This document shows, in pieces, positions 6,925 through 14,756 of a stretch of DNA of 25,896 nt. Position numbers and translations under genes: made by a program. Location of the stretch: the NCBI GenBank assembly GCA_017940955.1, contig JAGAXP010000067.1, positions 1 to 25,896 of the forward strand, read 5' to 3'. Every line of letters begins with the position of its first letter. Positions within the stretch are counted from its first letter, which is position 1. Source of the stretch: Oribacterium sp. GTDB lineage: Bacteria; Bacillota_A; Clostridia; Lachnospirales; Lachnospiraceae. Under the pieces are notes generated by a model that was not told the origin of the DNA, did no database searches, and saw only the letters and a list, made by a program, of their open reading frames with translations.

Positions 6925-8370
6925 TCAATATCCTATCAACCAATCGTATAATTCCTGATACTTCAATGCAGAAGTTCTCCATGAGTAATCGGTTGCCATG
7001 GCACGATCTACCATCTTGTTCCAATCACGCTTACGATCATAGTAGATCTTCTCTGCATAACGTATCGTATTGAGCATCTCATGAGCATTGTAATTGGTGA
7101 AGGAGAAGCCTGTTCCCTTATCCTCATACTCATTGAATGGCTCTACTGTATCTCTCAGACCACCTGTTTCTCTGACTATGGGAACAGTTCCGTATCTAAG
7201 TGCGATAAGCTGTGAAAGACCGCATGGCTCAAAAAGTGAAGGCATGAGGTACGCATCACACGCACCGTAAATCTTATGGCTTATTTCATTGGAATAATAA
7301 ATCTGAGCAGATACCTTATTGCTGTACTTCCAGCCGTAGTGACGGAACATATTCTCATACTTCTCATCACCGGTTCCGAGAACCACAAACTGGATATCGT
7401 CCTGGCAAAGCTCGTCCATAATACACTCAACAAGATCAAGTCCCTTCTGATCGGTAAGTCTGGAAACGATACCGATCATCATCTTTCCGGGATCCACATC
7501 CATATTCCAATCCTGCTGAAGAGCCTTCTTGTTTCTCGCTTTTTCTTTACGGAAATTCTTTGCACTGTAATTGAAATTCAGGTACTTATCAGTCTCCGGA
7601 TTCCACTCATCATAATCAATTCCGTTAACAATACCTCGGAGATCATGCTCTCTGGCTCTCAGGAGTCCATCCAGACCTTCGCCGTAGAATGGCATTTTAA
7701 CTTCTTCAGCATAGGTATCGGAAACTGTTGTGATGGCATCCGCATAAACGATACCGCCCTTAAGAAGGTTACCGTCCTTCTTGCACTCAAGCTTGTCAGA
7801 AGTGAAGTAGTAATCACTTAACTGAGTGAATCTCTGAATAGTCTTAACATCCCACACACCCTGGAACTTCAAATTATGGATGGTGATAACCGACTTGATG
7901 GAACGATAGAACTCTCCGCCTGCAAACTTGTCATGTAAAAGAACAGGCACAAGACCGGTCTGCCAGTCATGGCAATGGATCAGATCAGGATGCCAGTCAA
8001 GTAAAGGTAATGCTGAAAGCGCTGCATAACAGAAGAAACAGAATTTCTCAAGATCCCAATACCAGTCACCATAAGGTCTGTCGCCTGAAAAATAAGACTC
8101 ATTGTCAATAAAATAATAGGTTACTCCGTCTTTCTCATATTTAAGAACACCTACATAGCGGGACTGCCCGAGATAATCCATGTAAAAGTGTGTAACATAC
8201 TCCATCTTCTGACGCCATTCCCATGGAATGCACATGTACTTAGGAATCATTACACGACAATCATAATAACGCTTATCAATGGTCTTCGGAAGAGAACCAA
8301 CAACATCGGCAAGTCCGCCGGTTTTGATAAAAGGAACCGATTCCGATCCAAGCATCAATATATTCTTCAT
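6925..8370 (-). CDS. glgA: Glycogen synthase (ADP-glucose type, GT5)
   Basis: The 481-residue enzyme transfers glucose from ADP-glucose to the non-reducing end of an alpha-1,4-glucan. The N-terminal KTGGLADVVGSLPK (residues 16-29) holds the K-x-G-G-L ADP-glucose-binding motif. HCHDWQTGLVP, TIHNLKFQG, GIVNGIDYDEWNP, SRLTDQKGLDL and the C-terminal PSLFEPCGLSQLIALRYG with TGGLRDTV follow the usual GT5 order at full length. ATG 8368-8370 is chosen because GGGAGG (8381-8386) lies 10 nt upstream; the in-frame upstream TTG overlaps that site. No other glycogen genes are in the window. It is followed closely by the DUF212 gene. Confidence 0.96.
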   Translation of the reverse strand: MKNILMLGSESVPFIKTGGLADVVGSLPKTIDKRYYDCRVMIPKYMCIPWEWRQKMEYVTHFYMDYLGQSRYVGVLKYEKDGVTYYFIDNESYFSGDRPYGDWYWDLEKFCFFCYAALSALPLLDWHPDLIHCHDWQTGLVPVLLHDKFAGGEFYRSIKSVITIHNLKFQGVWDVKTIQRFTQLSDYYFTSDKLECKKDGNLLKGGIVYADAITTVSDTYAEEVKMPFYGEGLDGLLRAREHDLRGIVNGIDYDEWNPETDKYLNFNYSAKNFRKEKARNKKALQQDWNMDVDPGKMMIGIVSRLTDQKGLDLVECIMDELCQDDIQFVVLGTGDEKYENMFRHYGWKYSNKVSAQIYYSNEISHKIYGACDAYLMPSLFEPCGLSQLIALRYGTVPIVRETGGLRDTVEPFNEYEDKGTGFSFTNYNAHEMLNTIRYAEKIYYDRKRDWNKMVDRAMATDYSWRTSALKYQELYDWLIGY

Positions 8371-8448
8371 ATTTTTGCAGCCTCCCAAATTGTATTAGGT
8401 TTAAGTATCATCTTGTAAAATTTAAGAATACACAATATAACTTCTACT

Positions 8449-8478
8449 ATTATACTTCTTTCAGCCTGTCATTAGCAA
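8449..8478 (-). promoter_or_regulatory. Possible glgA promoter in the end of recN
   Basis: On the minus strand TTGCTA (8473-8478), an 18-nt spacer and TATAAT (8449-8454) overlap the last codons and the stop of recN. This would give glgA a leader of about 70 nt. No terminator is seen between recN and glgA, so read-through is also possible. Confidence 0.4.
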
Positions 8479-10114
8479 GTTTTTTAAGCTCTCTGGCATT
8501 TGCAAGAACAGCATCCGTAACTCTGCCTCCGGCAAGAAGTCTTGCAAGCTCCATGACAGATTCATCATCGGAAAGTCTTCTGATATCCGTATGAGTATGT
8601 CCGTCCTCAGAAAGCTTTTCGATACAGAAATGTATATTGGCTTTTGCCGCGATCTGAGGCAGATGAGTGATCAGTATGACCTGATGATTCTGAGCTATCT
8701 TTTTGAGCTTTTCAGATACCTTCTCTGCAGTTCTGCCGGAGATACCGGTATCTATCTCATCGAAGATAAGAGTAGGTATCTCATCCGTATCAGCCAGCAC
8801 TGTTTTGATTGAAAGCATGATACGGCTCAACTCACCGCCGGATGCTACTTCACTTAAAGGTCTCACCGGTTCTCCGGGATTCAGGCTGACCACAAAGTGC
8901 GCCTCATCCTTTCCGTTTGATCCCGGCTCCTTAAGCTCTGAAAAAGCCATATCAAAACGGACATCCAGAAATCCCATTTCCGTCATTTCGGAACGGATCC
9001 TGTCACACAGTATCTCCGCACCTTTTTTTCTTTTAGCTGTCAGCTCCCCGCAGAGCTTCAAAAGCTCTGTTTCGGATTTTTTTAGCGCCTTTTGGCACTT
9101 CTCTCTTTCCGCATCATAATCTTCCAGCAATCTGAGTCTTTCCTGTTTCATCAGGAGAGCTGCTTCAGCTTTTTCCACTGTACCTCCATACTTGGCCATG
9201 ACTCCCCGGATATAATCAAGACGCTCTGTGATTTCCTGAAAGTCTTCCTCGTCAAAATCGTTTTTATCGAGGTAATGATCCAGCTCCCTTATGGTATCTT
9301 CGGAAATAGACTGAAGATCATACAGACTGTCGCTGATGTTCTGCAGGCTTTCATCATAGTTAAGGGCTTCCTGTATGGACTTTATGGCTGTGCTGAAATC
9401 AACCTCATCCATTACGGCTCTTGCCTTCTGAACAGAACCATAGATTTTTTGTATATTCTGATATTTCTTATATTTCAGGGCGAGCTCCTCTTCTTCGCCT
9501 TCCTTAAGCTCTGCCTTCTCGATGTCTTCAATTTCGAATTTAAGGAAATCCAGTTCCCGGAGTCTCTCCGCTTCATTCATATCAAAGCCCGCAAGCTTAT
9601 CCTTAAGCGCGGTATATTCATGATATTTATCGCTTATGTCTTTTCTTAAATCCGCAGTATCCTTAATCTGGAAATCATCAAGAACCTTAAGATGATAACC
9701 ATCCCGGAGTAATGACTGATGTTCATGCTGTCCGTGAATGTCTATCAGAAGCTCGGCAACTTTTCTCAGTTTTGAAAGAGTTGCGGTTTCATCATTGATC
9801 TTGATTTCCGATCTTGTGTTGGAAATCTTTCTTTTGATGATAACCTGTCCGTACTCCGGCTCAACATCAAGGGCACGCATCTCCGCTTCCTGATGCTCAC
9901 TGAGTCCGCCGAAAACTATTTCAACAAAGCCGGATTCCTTTCCGCTTCTGATCATATCTTTGTTGGCCTTGGAACCAAGGCACAGATTGATGGATCCTAT
10001 CAATATGGACTTACCTGCACCGGTTTCACCTGTAAGGATATTGAGCCCGGGTCCGAACTCAACCTCCGCAGAATCAATCAGTGCAAGATCTTTTACATGT
10101 AGATGATATAGCAT
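8450..10114 (-). CDS. recN: DNA repair protein RecN
   Basis: The 554-residue SMC-like ATPase acts in early double-strand-break repair. Walker A GETGAGKS is at residues 29-36. A long charged central coiled-coil region carries RecN features such as DIHGQHEHQSLL and DFDEEDFQEITERLDYI. The C-terminal ATPase half has the ABC signature VASGGELSRIMLSIK, Walker B TLIFDEIDTGISG and the H-loop VILITHLPQIAAKA. Length and motif order are normal. AGGAG (10119-10123) precedes the ATG. It is the last gene of the asp23-to-recN string, directly downstream of argR as in Bacillus. A long hairpin repeat now lies between argR and recN and ends at the recN ribosome-binding site. Confidence 0.97.
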   Translation of the reverse strand: MLYHLHVKDLALIDSAEVEFGPGLNILTGETGAGKSILIGSINLCLGSKANKDMIRSGKESGFVEIVFGGLSEHQEAEMRALDVEPEYGQVIIKRKISNTRSEIKINDETATLSKLRKVAELLIDIHGQHEHQSLLRDGYHLKVLDDFQIKDTADLRKDISDKYHEYTALKDKLAGFDMNEAERLRELDFLKFEIEDIEKAELKEGEEEELALKYKKYQNIQKIYGSVQKARAVMDEVDFSTAIKSIQEALNYDESLQNISDSLYDLQSISEDTIRELDHYLDKNDFDEEDFQEITERLDYIRGVMAKYGGTVEKAEAALLMKQERLRLLEDYDAEREKCQKALKKSETELLKLCGELTAKRKKGAEILCDRIRSEMTEMGFLDVRFDMAFSELKEPGSNGKDEAHFVVSLNPGEPVRPLSEVASGGELSRIMLSIKTVLADTDEIPTLIFDEIDTGISGRTAEKVSEKLKKIAQNHQVILITHLPQIAAKANIHFCIEKLSEDGHTHTDIRRLSDDESVMELARLLAGGRVTDAVLANARELKKLANDRLKEV

Positions 10115-10126
10115 TTTGTCTCCTCT

Positions 10127-10230
10127 TTTAGCAGTTCAGCAGGTGGACCATGGGGACGGAGTCAGTGATCCATTTTGCTACAAAATGGACCACTGACTCC
10201 GTCCCCATGGTCCACCTGCTGAACTGTTAC
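10127..10230. repeat. Long perfect-type hairpin element (family member B) between argR and recN
   Basis: A 46-bp stem (10132-10177 with 10181-10226) has a single mismatch and a 3-nt loop CTA. The stem starts CAGTTCAGCAGGTGGACC and contains GGGGACGG; the right end continues to GTTAC, giving the same terminal GTAACAGTTCAGC as the element at 2233-2514. The one mismatch is a G-U pair in minus-strand RNA, the strand on which argR-recN is transcribed. The stem ends a few bases before the recN ribosome-binding site. It is a probable mobile hairpin, and it may act as an attenuator or processing site. Confidence 0.85.
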
Positions 10231-10274
10231 ATCTCTTTAAGTTTCTTTATCATCCGGTAAATATCATAAATTCA

Positions 10275-10724
10275 TCAGCCCATTATTTCCCGGATACGTT
10301 TCTTTATATCTTCCGCATCCTGGGCATTTTTCATGGCGCACATGATAGTATCGTCACCCGCAAGGGTTCCGACGATCTTCTCAAGTCTGAACTGGTCCAA
10401 TGCCGCAGCAACTGCATTGGCCATGCCTGACATGGTACGGATTACCAGAAGATTTCCGGCAGTATCCATACTCATGAGTGCTTCCCTCAGAACTCTTATA
10501 TATTTCTCAGAGTATACCTGTTCCTCTTTTTCGATGATCTGGTAATACTGAACTCCGTCATTGCCCGCAACCTTACTTAGCTTAAGCTCTTTAATGTCTC
10601 TTGAAACGGTTGCCTGAGTAACCTTATATCCTTCTTTTATCAGAATATCCGCAAGCTCTTCCTGTGTACCTATGCGCATGCGGCCAACAAGCTCAATTAT
10701 TTTCTGGTGCCGTGATTTCTTCAT
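10275..10724 (-). CDS. argR: Arginine repressor ArgR
   Basis: The 149-residue regulator has the N-terminal winged helix KKSRHQKIIELV...TQEELADILIKEGYKVTQ followed by the recognition segment ATVSRDIKELKLSK (about residues 38-51). The C-terminal hexamerisation and arginine-binding part ends with GTLAGDDTIMCAMKN, including the conserved GD-D arginine contacts. Such proteins repress arginine biosynthesis when arginine binds. AAGGAGA lies 6 nt before the ATG. It is placed between nadK and recN, the usual position in Clostridia. No ARG-box operators are obvious in this window, so its targets must lie elsewhere. Confidence 0.97.
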   Translation of the reverse strand: MKKSRHQKIIELVGRMRIGTQEELADILIKEGYKVTQATVSRDIKELKLSKVAGNDGVQYYQIIEKEEQVYSEKYIRVLREALMSMDTAGNLLVIRTMSGMANAVAAALDQFRLEKIVGTLAGDDTIMCAMKNAQDAEDIKKRIREIMG

Positions 10725-10777
10725 CTCAGCTCTCCTTCGTCTGCTTTATCCCGATAGTTTCTGTAATTGTTTAATGC

Positions 10778-10879
10778 TTAAGCCGTAGGATCTTCGGCTT
10801 CAATGTATTCTGCAGGAACACATCCGCCGACGGTCAACGGTGAGTTTTCGCTTCCCGACTTACACAGGTCAGCGTTCAC
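10778..10879 (-). CDS. Possible 33-codon ORF overlapping the end of nadK (weak)
   Basis: A GTG at 10877-10879, inside the last codons of nadK and overlapping its stop region, opens a frame that runs 33 codons to TAA at 10778-10780 in the otherwise empty 144-bp gap before argR. The peptide contains LTVGGCVPAEYIEAEDPTA. Codon use looks like that of the neighbours, but there is no good Shine-Dalgarno site and no recognised family. It could be a translationally coupled peptide or chance. Confidence 0.2.
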   Translation of the reverse strand: MNADLCKSGSENSPLTVGGCVPAEYIEAEDPTA

Positions 10880-11687
10880 TGTCCAGCTTTTCCCTAAGGG
10901 TCTCAAGGAAGCTTCCTTCTCTTAATTTGATAAGGGTTGTGAGCTCATTTGCTTTACGTACTGTAACAAGATCACCCTCCTGCAGCTCTATCACATGCTC
11001 ACCATCAAAGGCCACCATCTCTCCGGGTGATTCGATGGTTATCTCTATACGGCTTGAAGCCGGTAATACAACAGGCCTGCTGCTCGTACTGTGGGCACAT
11101 ATGGGAGTCATGATGATCACCGGTGAACCGGGTGCCACTATAGGTCCGCCTGCAGACAGATTGTAGGCTGTTGAGCCTGTAGGAGTGGCGAAAAGAATTC
11201 CGTCCGCTATATAACTGCTGAGGAACTTCCCGTCACACACAACAGAAAACTTTGTAACCATGATGCCTTTACTGCGGGTGATAAGTATTTCGTTAAGTGC
11301 GGTTCCCCTGCCTATGACTTCACCGTTACGTCTCAGACTTCCGTGAAGCATGCCTCTTACATCTCTCAGATAGTCATGTCTTATAAGTCTGTCCAGAGCT
11401 TCCGGTATCTGCTCCTTTTCCGACACTTCAGTAAGATATCCGAGATGACCTGCATTAATTCCAAGTATGGGGGTATCCTGACCTCTCAGTACTCCGGCAA
11501 CTCTTAACATGGTGCCGTCACCGCCGATGCTGACGATGGCATCGGCATCGTTGAAATCGTCTCTTGTATAGTTTTCCTGAAGAAGTGCCCTGTGATGAAC
11601 TCCCCTTGAATCAAGATACTCTTCAACTGTCTTCAGAAAATCCAGGGCTTCTGTTTTACTTTTATTTACTACCAGTATTACATTCAT
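10869..11687 (-). CDS. nadK: NAD kinase
   Basis: The 272-residue enzyme phosphorylates NAD at the 2' position to make NADP. Clear motifs are SIGGDGTMLRV (GGDGT at residues 55-59, nucleotide binding and catalytic Asp57), GINAGHLGYLTE, the ATPTGSTAYNLSAGGPIV segment (NAD binding) and IMTPICAHS. The length is normal for Firmicute NadK. It sits between tlyA and argR in the housekeeping operon, a common Clostridia order. The start has only a weak ribosome-binding site (GAGA 9 nt upstream), consistent with an internal operon position. Confidence 0.97.
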   Translation of the reverse strand: MNVILVVNKSKTEALDFLKTVEEYLDSRGVHHRALLQENYTRDDFNDADAIVSIGGDGTMLRVAGVLRGQDTPILGINAGHLGYLTEVSEKEQIPEALDRLIRHDYLRDVRGMLHGSLRRNGEVIGRGTALNEILITRSKGIMVTKFSVVCDGKFLSSYIADGILFATPTGSTAYNLSAGGPIVAPGSPVIIMTPICAHSTSSRPVVLPASSRIEITIESPGEMVAFDGEHVIELQEGDLVTVRKANELTTLIKLREGSFLETLREKLDSER

Positions 11688-11782
11688 GTTAGTCTCGATA
11701 TATATCAGATCTGATTTAGCCTGGCACTCCCCCGGGGATTTCTTTTCTCAGGGAATATCCTTCAAGCCATAGTCACAATGGA

Positions 11783-11934
11783 TCATTTCATTTCCTGCAT
11801 ATCAGGTGATGCTTTAACGATCACTTTATATTCAGAATATCGTGTGATGCATCAACGATCACTTAATGTCCTGCGTATCGTGCGATGCATCAACGATCAC
11901 TTTATATCCAGCATATCGTGTGATGCATCAACGA
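11783..11934. repeat. Four tandem 38-bp copies of the tlyA 3' end
   Basis: Copies lie at 11783-11820, 11821-11858, 11859-11896 and 11897-11934. The last is the genuine end of tlyA, from the codon for Val near IVDASHDMLDIK through the TGA. Each unit holds the palindrome TGATGCATCA or a variant. Copies 2 and 3 differ from the tlyA copy at only a few positions; the outermost at 11783 is about 80% identical. Read in the tlyA frame the extra copies would encode VDASHDTQDIK, VDASHDILNIK and VKASPDMQEMK, each ending in TGA. Confidence 0.9.
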
Positions 11935-12715
11935 TCTTTACAGCCTCATCATGAAGCCATGTAAGATCTGTTTCTTCGCTTTCCCCGGGCACAAGCTCAG
12001 CAAGGTACTCGATATTGCCCTCCGGTCCTTTTATGGGACTGAAGGTAAGTCCTTTGAGAACAAATCCTATGGAGTAAGCAAAGGATAATGTCTTTTCAAT
12101 GACTTCGGTATGAACCTTTTTGTCACGGACAACGCCTTTTTTCCCAACCTGGTCTCTTCCGGCTTCGAACTGCGGCTTAATGAGACAGACCACCTGGCAG
12201 TCATCATTGATAAGAGTTTTCACAACGGGAAGCACCAGCTTCAGACTAATAAAGCTTACATCGATGGAAACAAGGCTTGCCTTCTCACCGAGATCCTCGG
12301 GGGTCACATATCTTATGTTGGTTTTCTCCATACATACAACACGTTCATCATTTCGAAGCTTCCAGTCAAGCTGTCCGTGTCCAACATCAATGGCAAAAAC
12401 CTTTACCGCTCCGTTCTGAAGCATGCAGTCTGTAAAGCCTCCGGTGCTGGCGCCTATGTCAAGGCAAACCTTTCCTTCACAGGAAACCCCGAATTCCTTT
12501 ATTGCTTTTTCAAGCTTTAAACCGCCTCTCGAAACATAAGGAAGGACATTGCCTCTTACCTCGATGGAAACCTCCGGATCAAAGGTTGTTCCGGCCTTAT
12601 CCTCCTTTTGTCCTTCAACATATACGATTCCTGCCATTATAGTACGTTTTGCTTTTTCTCTTGACTCCGCAAGACCTTTGTTCACAAGCAAAACATCCAG
12701 TCTTTCTTTCTTCAA
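11897..12715 (-). CDS. tlyA: TlyA family rRNA (cytidine-2'-O) methyltransferase
   Basis: The 272-residue protein has an N-terminal S4 RNA-binding domain (ERLDVLLVNKGLAESREKAKRTIMAGIVYVEG) and a Rossmann methyltransferase domain with the SAM loop CLDIGASTGGFTDCML (residues 84-99), then AIDVGHGQLDWKL, DVSFISLKLVLP and LIKPQFEAG. Actinobacterial TlyA methylates 16S and 23S rRNA; the Firmicute members (YqxC) are assumed to act similarly. The start is TTG at 12713-12715, with AAGGGG 6 nt upstream and no usable ATG nearby. It follows dxs and precedes nadK in the operon. The last 11 codons are repeated three times in tandem downstream, so the tail may have been exchanged by slippage. Confidence 0.95.
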   Translation of the reverse strand: MKKERLDVLLVNKGLAESREKAKRTIMAGIVYVEGQKEDKAGTTFDPEVSIEVRGNVLPYVSRGGLKLEKAIKEFGVSCEGKVCLDIGASTGGFTDCMLQNGAVKVFAIDVGHGQLDWKLRNDERVVCMEKTNIRYVTPEDLGEKASLVSIDVSFISLKLVLPVVKTLINDDCQVVCLIKPQFEAGRDQVGKKGVVRDKKVHTEVIEKTLSFAYSIGFVLKGLTFSPIKGPEGNIEYLAELVPGESEETDLTWLHDEAVKIVDASHDMLDIK

Positions 12716-12733
12716 TACTATCCCCTTTATAAT

Positions 12734-12853
12734 TTACAAGACATATCTCAGACTGACCTCCATCTTTCTGAGATGTTGTGCAAATATCTTTGTATGATCA
12801 CATATTTTAGCCTTTTTTATACAGACTACAGTATGCACATCCTGCATCATCAT
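12734..12853 (-). CDS. Possible 39-residue ORF coupled to the dxs stop (weak)
   Basis: The dxs stop codon overlaps ATG codons (TGATGATGATG), and the first of these opens a frame of 39 codons (MMMQDVHTVVCIKKAK...) that ends at TAA 12734-12736, just before the tlyA ribosome-binding site. It fills most of the 137-bp gap between dxs and tlyA. The stop-start overlap favours coupling, but there is no recognised domain. A stem-loop ATCTCAGA/TCTGAGAT lies near its 3' end. It may be chance. Confidence 0.2.
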   Translation of the reverse strand: MMMQDVHTVVCIKKAKICDHTKIFAQHLRKMEVSLRYVL

Positions 12854-14742
12854 CAATCCTGTTTTGTATCTTCACATCCGAAATCAATGATGCCCTTTTC
12901 ATTGAGAAGCTTCATGACGGATTCACTGTCAATATGAAGTCCTTCCCTGAGTTTTGTAACATTACCATGCTCCACATATTTGTCCGGAAGGGCTACAGTT
13001 ACGACTTTTATCTCAGGATGGTTTTCCAGAACATAAGCCTGAACCTGTATTCCGAAACCGCCCTGCTTAACATTTTCTTCAAGTGTAACTATGACCTTAT
13101 GGTCTTTAACAAGCTCATCGATCATATGTGTATCTATGGGCTTTACAAAGCGGGCATTGACCAGTGTGAGATCATAGCCTCTCTTTAATGCCTTGTCTCT
13201 GATATGTTCAGCTGTGGAAACCATGGAACCTGCCGCAAAAAGGGCAATGTCTCTGCCTTTATAAATAAGCTCTGACATGCCATATTCTATAGGCTCCTTA
13301 AACTCACTGAGTCCCTGATAAGCCACGCCTCTCGGATATCTGATGCTTATGGGGAGAGGATACTTCATGGCAAATTCCATCATCATCTCAAGCTCCCCTG
13401 CATTCTTCGGTGCCATGACCGTCATGTTGGGGATGGAGGTAAGGAAGCTGTAGTCAAAAATACCCTGGTGGGTCTCTCCGTCAGAACCCACAAGTCCTGC
13501 TCTGTCTATGCAGAAAACCACCGGAAGCTTCTGGAGGCATACGTCATGAACTATCTGATCGTAGGCTCTCTGAAGGAAGCTTGAGTAAACCGCAAAAACA
13601 GGTTTGAGTCCGTTGGAAGCCATTCCTGCCGCACTGGTTACTGCATGCTGTTCGGCTATTCCCACATCAAAAAACCTGTTGGGAAATTCCTCTGAAAATC
13701 TGGTGAGTCCGGTACCATCCGGCATAGCCGCAGTGATTCCGACAATTTTTTTATTGTCCTTTGCAAGCTCGCAGATTTTGTCTGAGAATACTTCCGTATA
13801 GGTCTTTCCTTCGTTTGAGAGAATTTTTCCGGTGTTAATATTAAAAGGAGAAACCCCGTGATATCTTGCAGGGAATTTTTCCGCAGGTTTATAACCCTTG
13901 CCCTTCTTGGTGATCACATGCACAAGAACGGCATGATTGATACGCTTTGCTTCATTAATGGTGCGTTCAACCTCTTTTATATTGTGACCGTCTATGGGAC
14001 CGAGATAAGTGATGCCCATGTCTTCAAAAAGCATCCCCGGAATGACCAGCTGCTTAATGGAGTTTTTCGCCTGCTGTATCTGATGAACGAGAGCTTCACC
14101 CACCACTGGGACCTTCAGAAGAGTTCCTCCCACATCCACCTTCAGACGGTTATAACCGCTGTCAGAACGAAGTCCGTTGAGATACTTGGACATTCCGCCT
14201 ACATTTTTGGATATGGACATCTTGTTGTCATTTAAGACAATTATGAAATTCTTCTTCATGCGGGAAGCGTTGTTGAGACCCTCGTAAGCGAGACCGCCGG
14301 TGAGAGAACCGTCTCCGATGACGGATACCACTGTATAGTTTTCGCCTTTTATATCTCTGGCTTCCGCAATACCCATGCCCGCGGAAATGGATGTTGAGCT
14401 GTGACCGGTGCCGAAGCAGTCATAAGGACTTTCGGCACGCTTTGGGAATCCGCTTATACCATGGTACTGTCTGAGCCCGTCAAAATCATCCTTCCTGCCG
14501 GAAAGGATCTTATGGGTATAAGCCTGATGTCCGACGTCCCAGACTATCTTATCCTTGGGAAGATCAAGAGCTCTGAATAAACCAATGGTCAGCTCAACCA
14601 CGCCGAGATTTGACGCGAGATGTCCGCCGTACTCAGAGGTTTTTTCTATTATAAATTTTCTGATTTCGGAAGCCAGCTGCTGAAGTTCCTTATCGTTGAG
14701 CTTCTTTAAATCAGCAGGTCCGTGTATATCATCAAGTAGCAT
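12853..14742 (-). CDS. dxs: 1-deoxy-D-xylulose-5-phosphate synthase
   Basis: The 629-residue thiamine-diphosphate enzyme joins pyruvate and glyceraldehyde 3-phosphate in the first step of the MEP isoprenoid pathway. Visible are HLASNLGVVELTIGL (with His41), GHQAYTHKIL, GTGHSSTSISAGMGIA, the ThDP motif GDGSLTGGLAYEGLNNA (from residue 143), DVGIAEQHAVTSAAGMA with the catalytic Glu, DRAGLVGSDGETHQG and SIRYPRG. The length is normal. It is preceded by ispA (14 bp gap) and followed by tlyA. The ribosome-binding site is weak (AAGAAAG), as expected inside an operon. The thiamine uptake gene thiT and its TPP riboswitch lie nearby but in another unit. Confidence 0.98.
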   Translation of the reverse strand: MLLDDIHGPADLKKLNDKELQQLASEIRKFIIEKTSEYGGHLASNLGVVELTIGLFRALDLPKDKIVWDVGHQAYTHKILSGRKDDFDGLRQYHGISGFPKRAESPYDCFGTGHSSTSISAGMGIAEARDIKGENYTVVSVIGDGSLTGGLAYEGLNNASRMKKNFIIVLNDNKMSISKNVGGMSKYLNGLRSDSGYNRLKVDVGGTLLKVPVVGEALVHQIQQAKNSIKQLVIPGMLFEDMGITYLGPIDGHNIKEVERTINEAKRINHAVLVHVITKKGKGYKPAEKFPARYHGVSPFNINTGKILSNEGKTYTEVFSDKICELAKDNKKIVGITAAMPDGTGLTRFSEEFPNRFFDVGIAEQHAVTSAAGMASNGLKPVFAVYSSFLQRAYDQIVHDVCLQKLPVVFCIDRAGLVGSDGETHQGIFDYSFLTSIPNMTVMAPKNAGELEMMMEFAMKYPLPISIRYPRGVAYQGLSEFKEPIEYGMSELIYKGRDIALFAAGSMVSTAEHIRDKALKRGYDLTLVNARFVKPIDTHMIDELVKDHKVIVTLEENVKQGGFGIQVQAYVLENHPEIKVVTVALPDKYVEHGNVTKLREGLHIDSESVMKLLNEKGIIDFGCEDTKQD

Positions 14743-14756
14743 TTCGATAACTTTCT

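Noticed and set aside
7276..7821. 181-codon plus-strand ORF
   Set aside because: It lies wholly antisense to glgA, which has all GT5 motifs; no ribosome-binding site or family is seen.
9092..9649. 185-codon plus-strand ORF
   Set aside because: It is antisense to the coiled-coil region of recN, whose codon bias leaves the opposite frame open.
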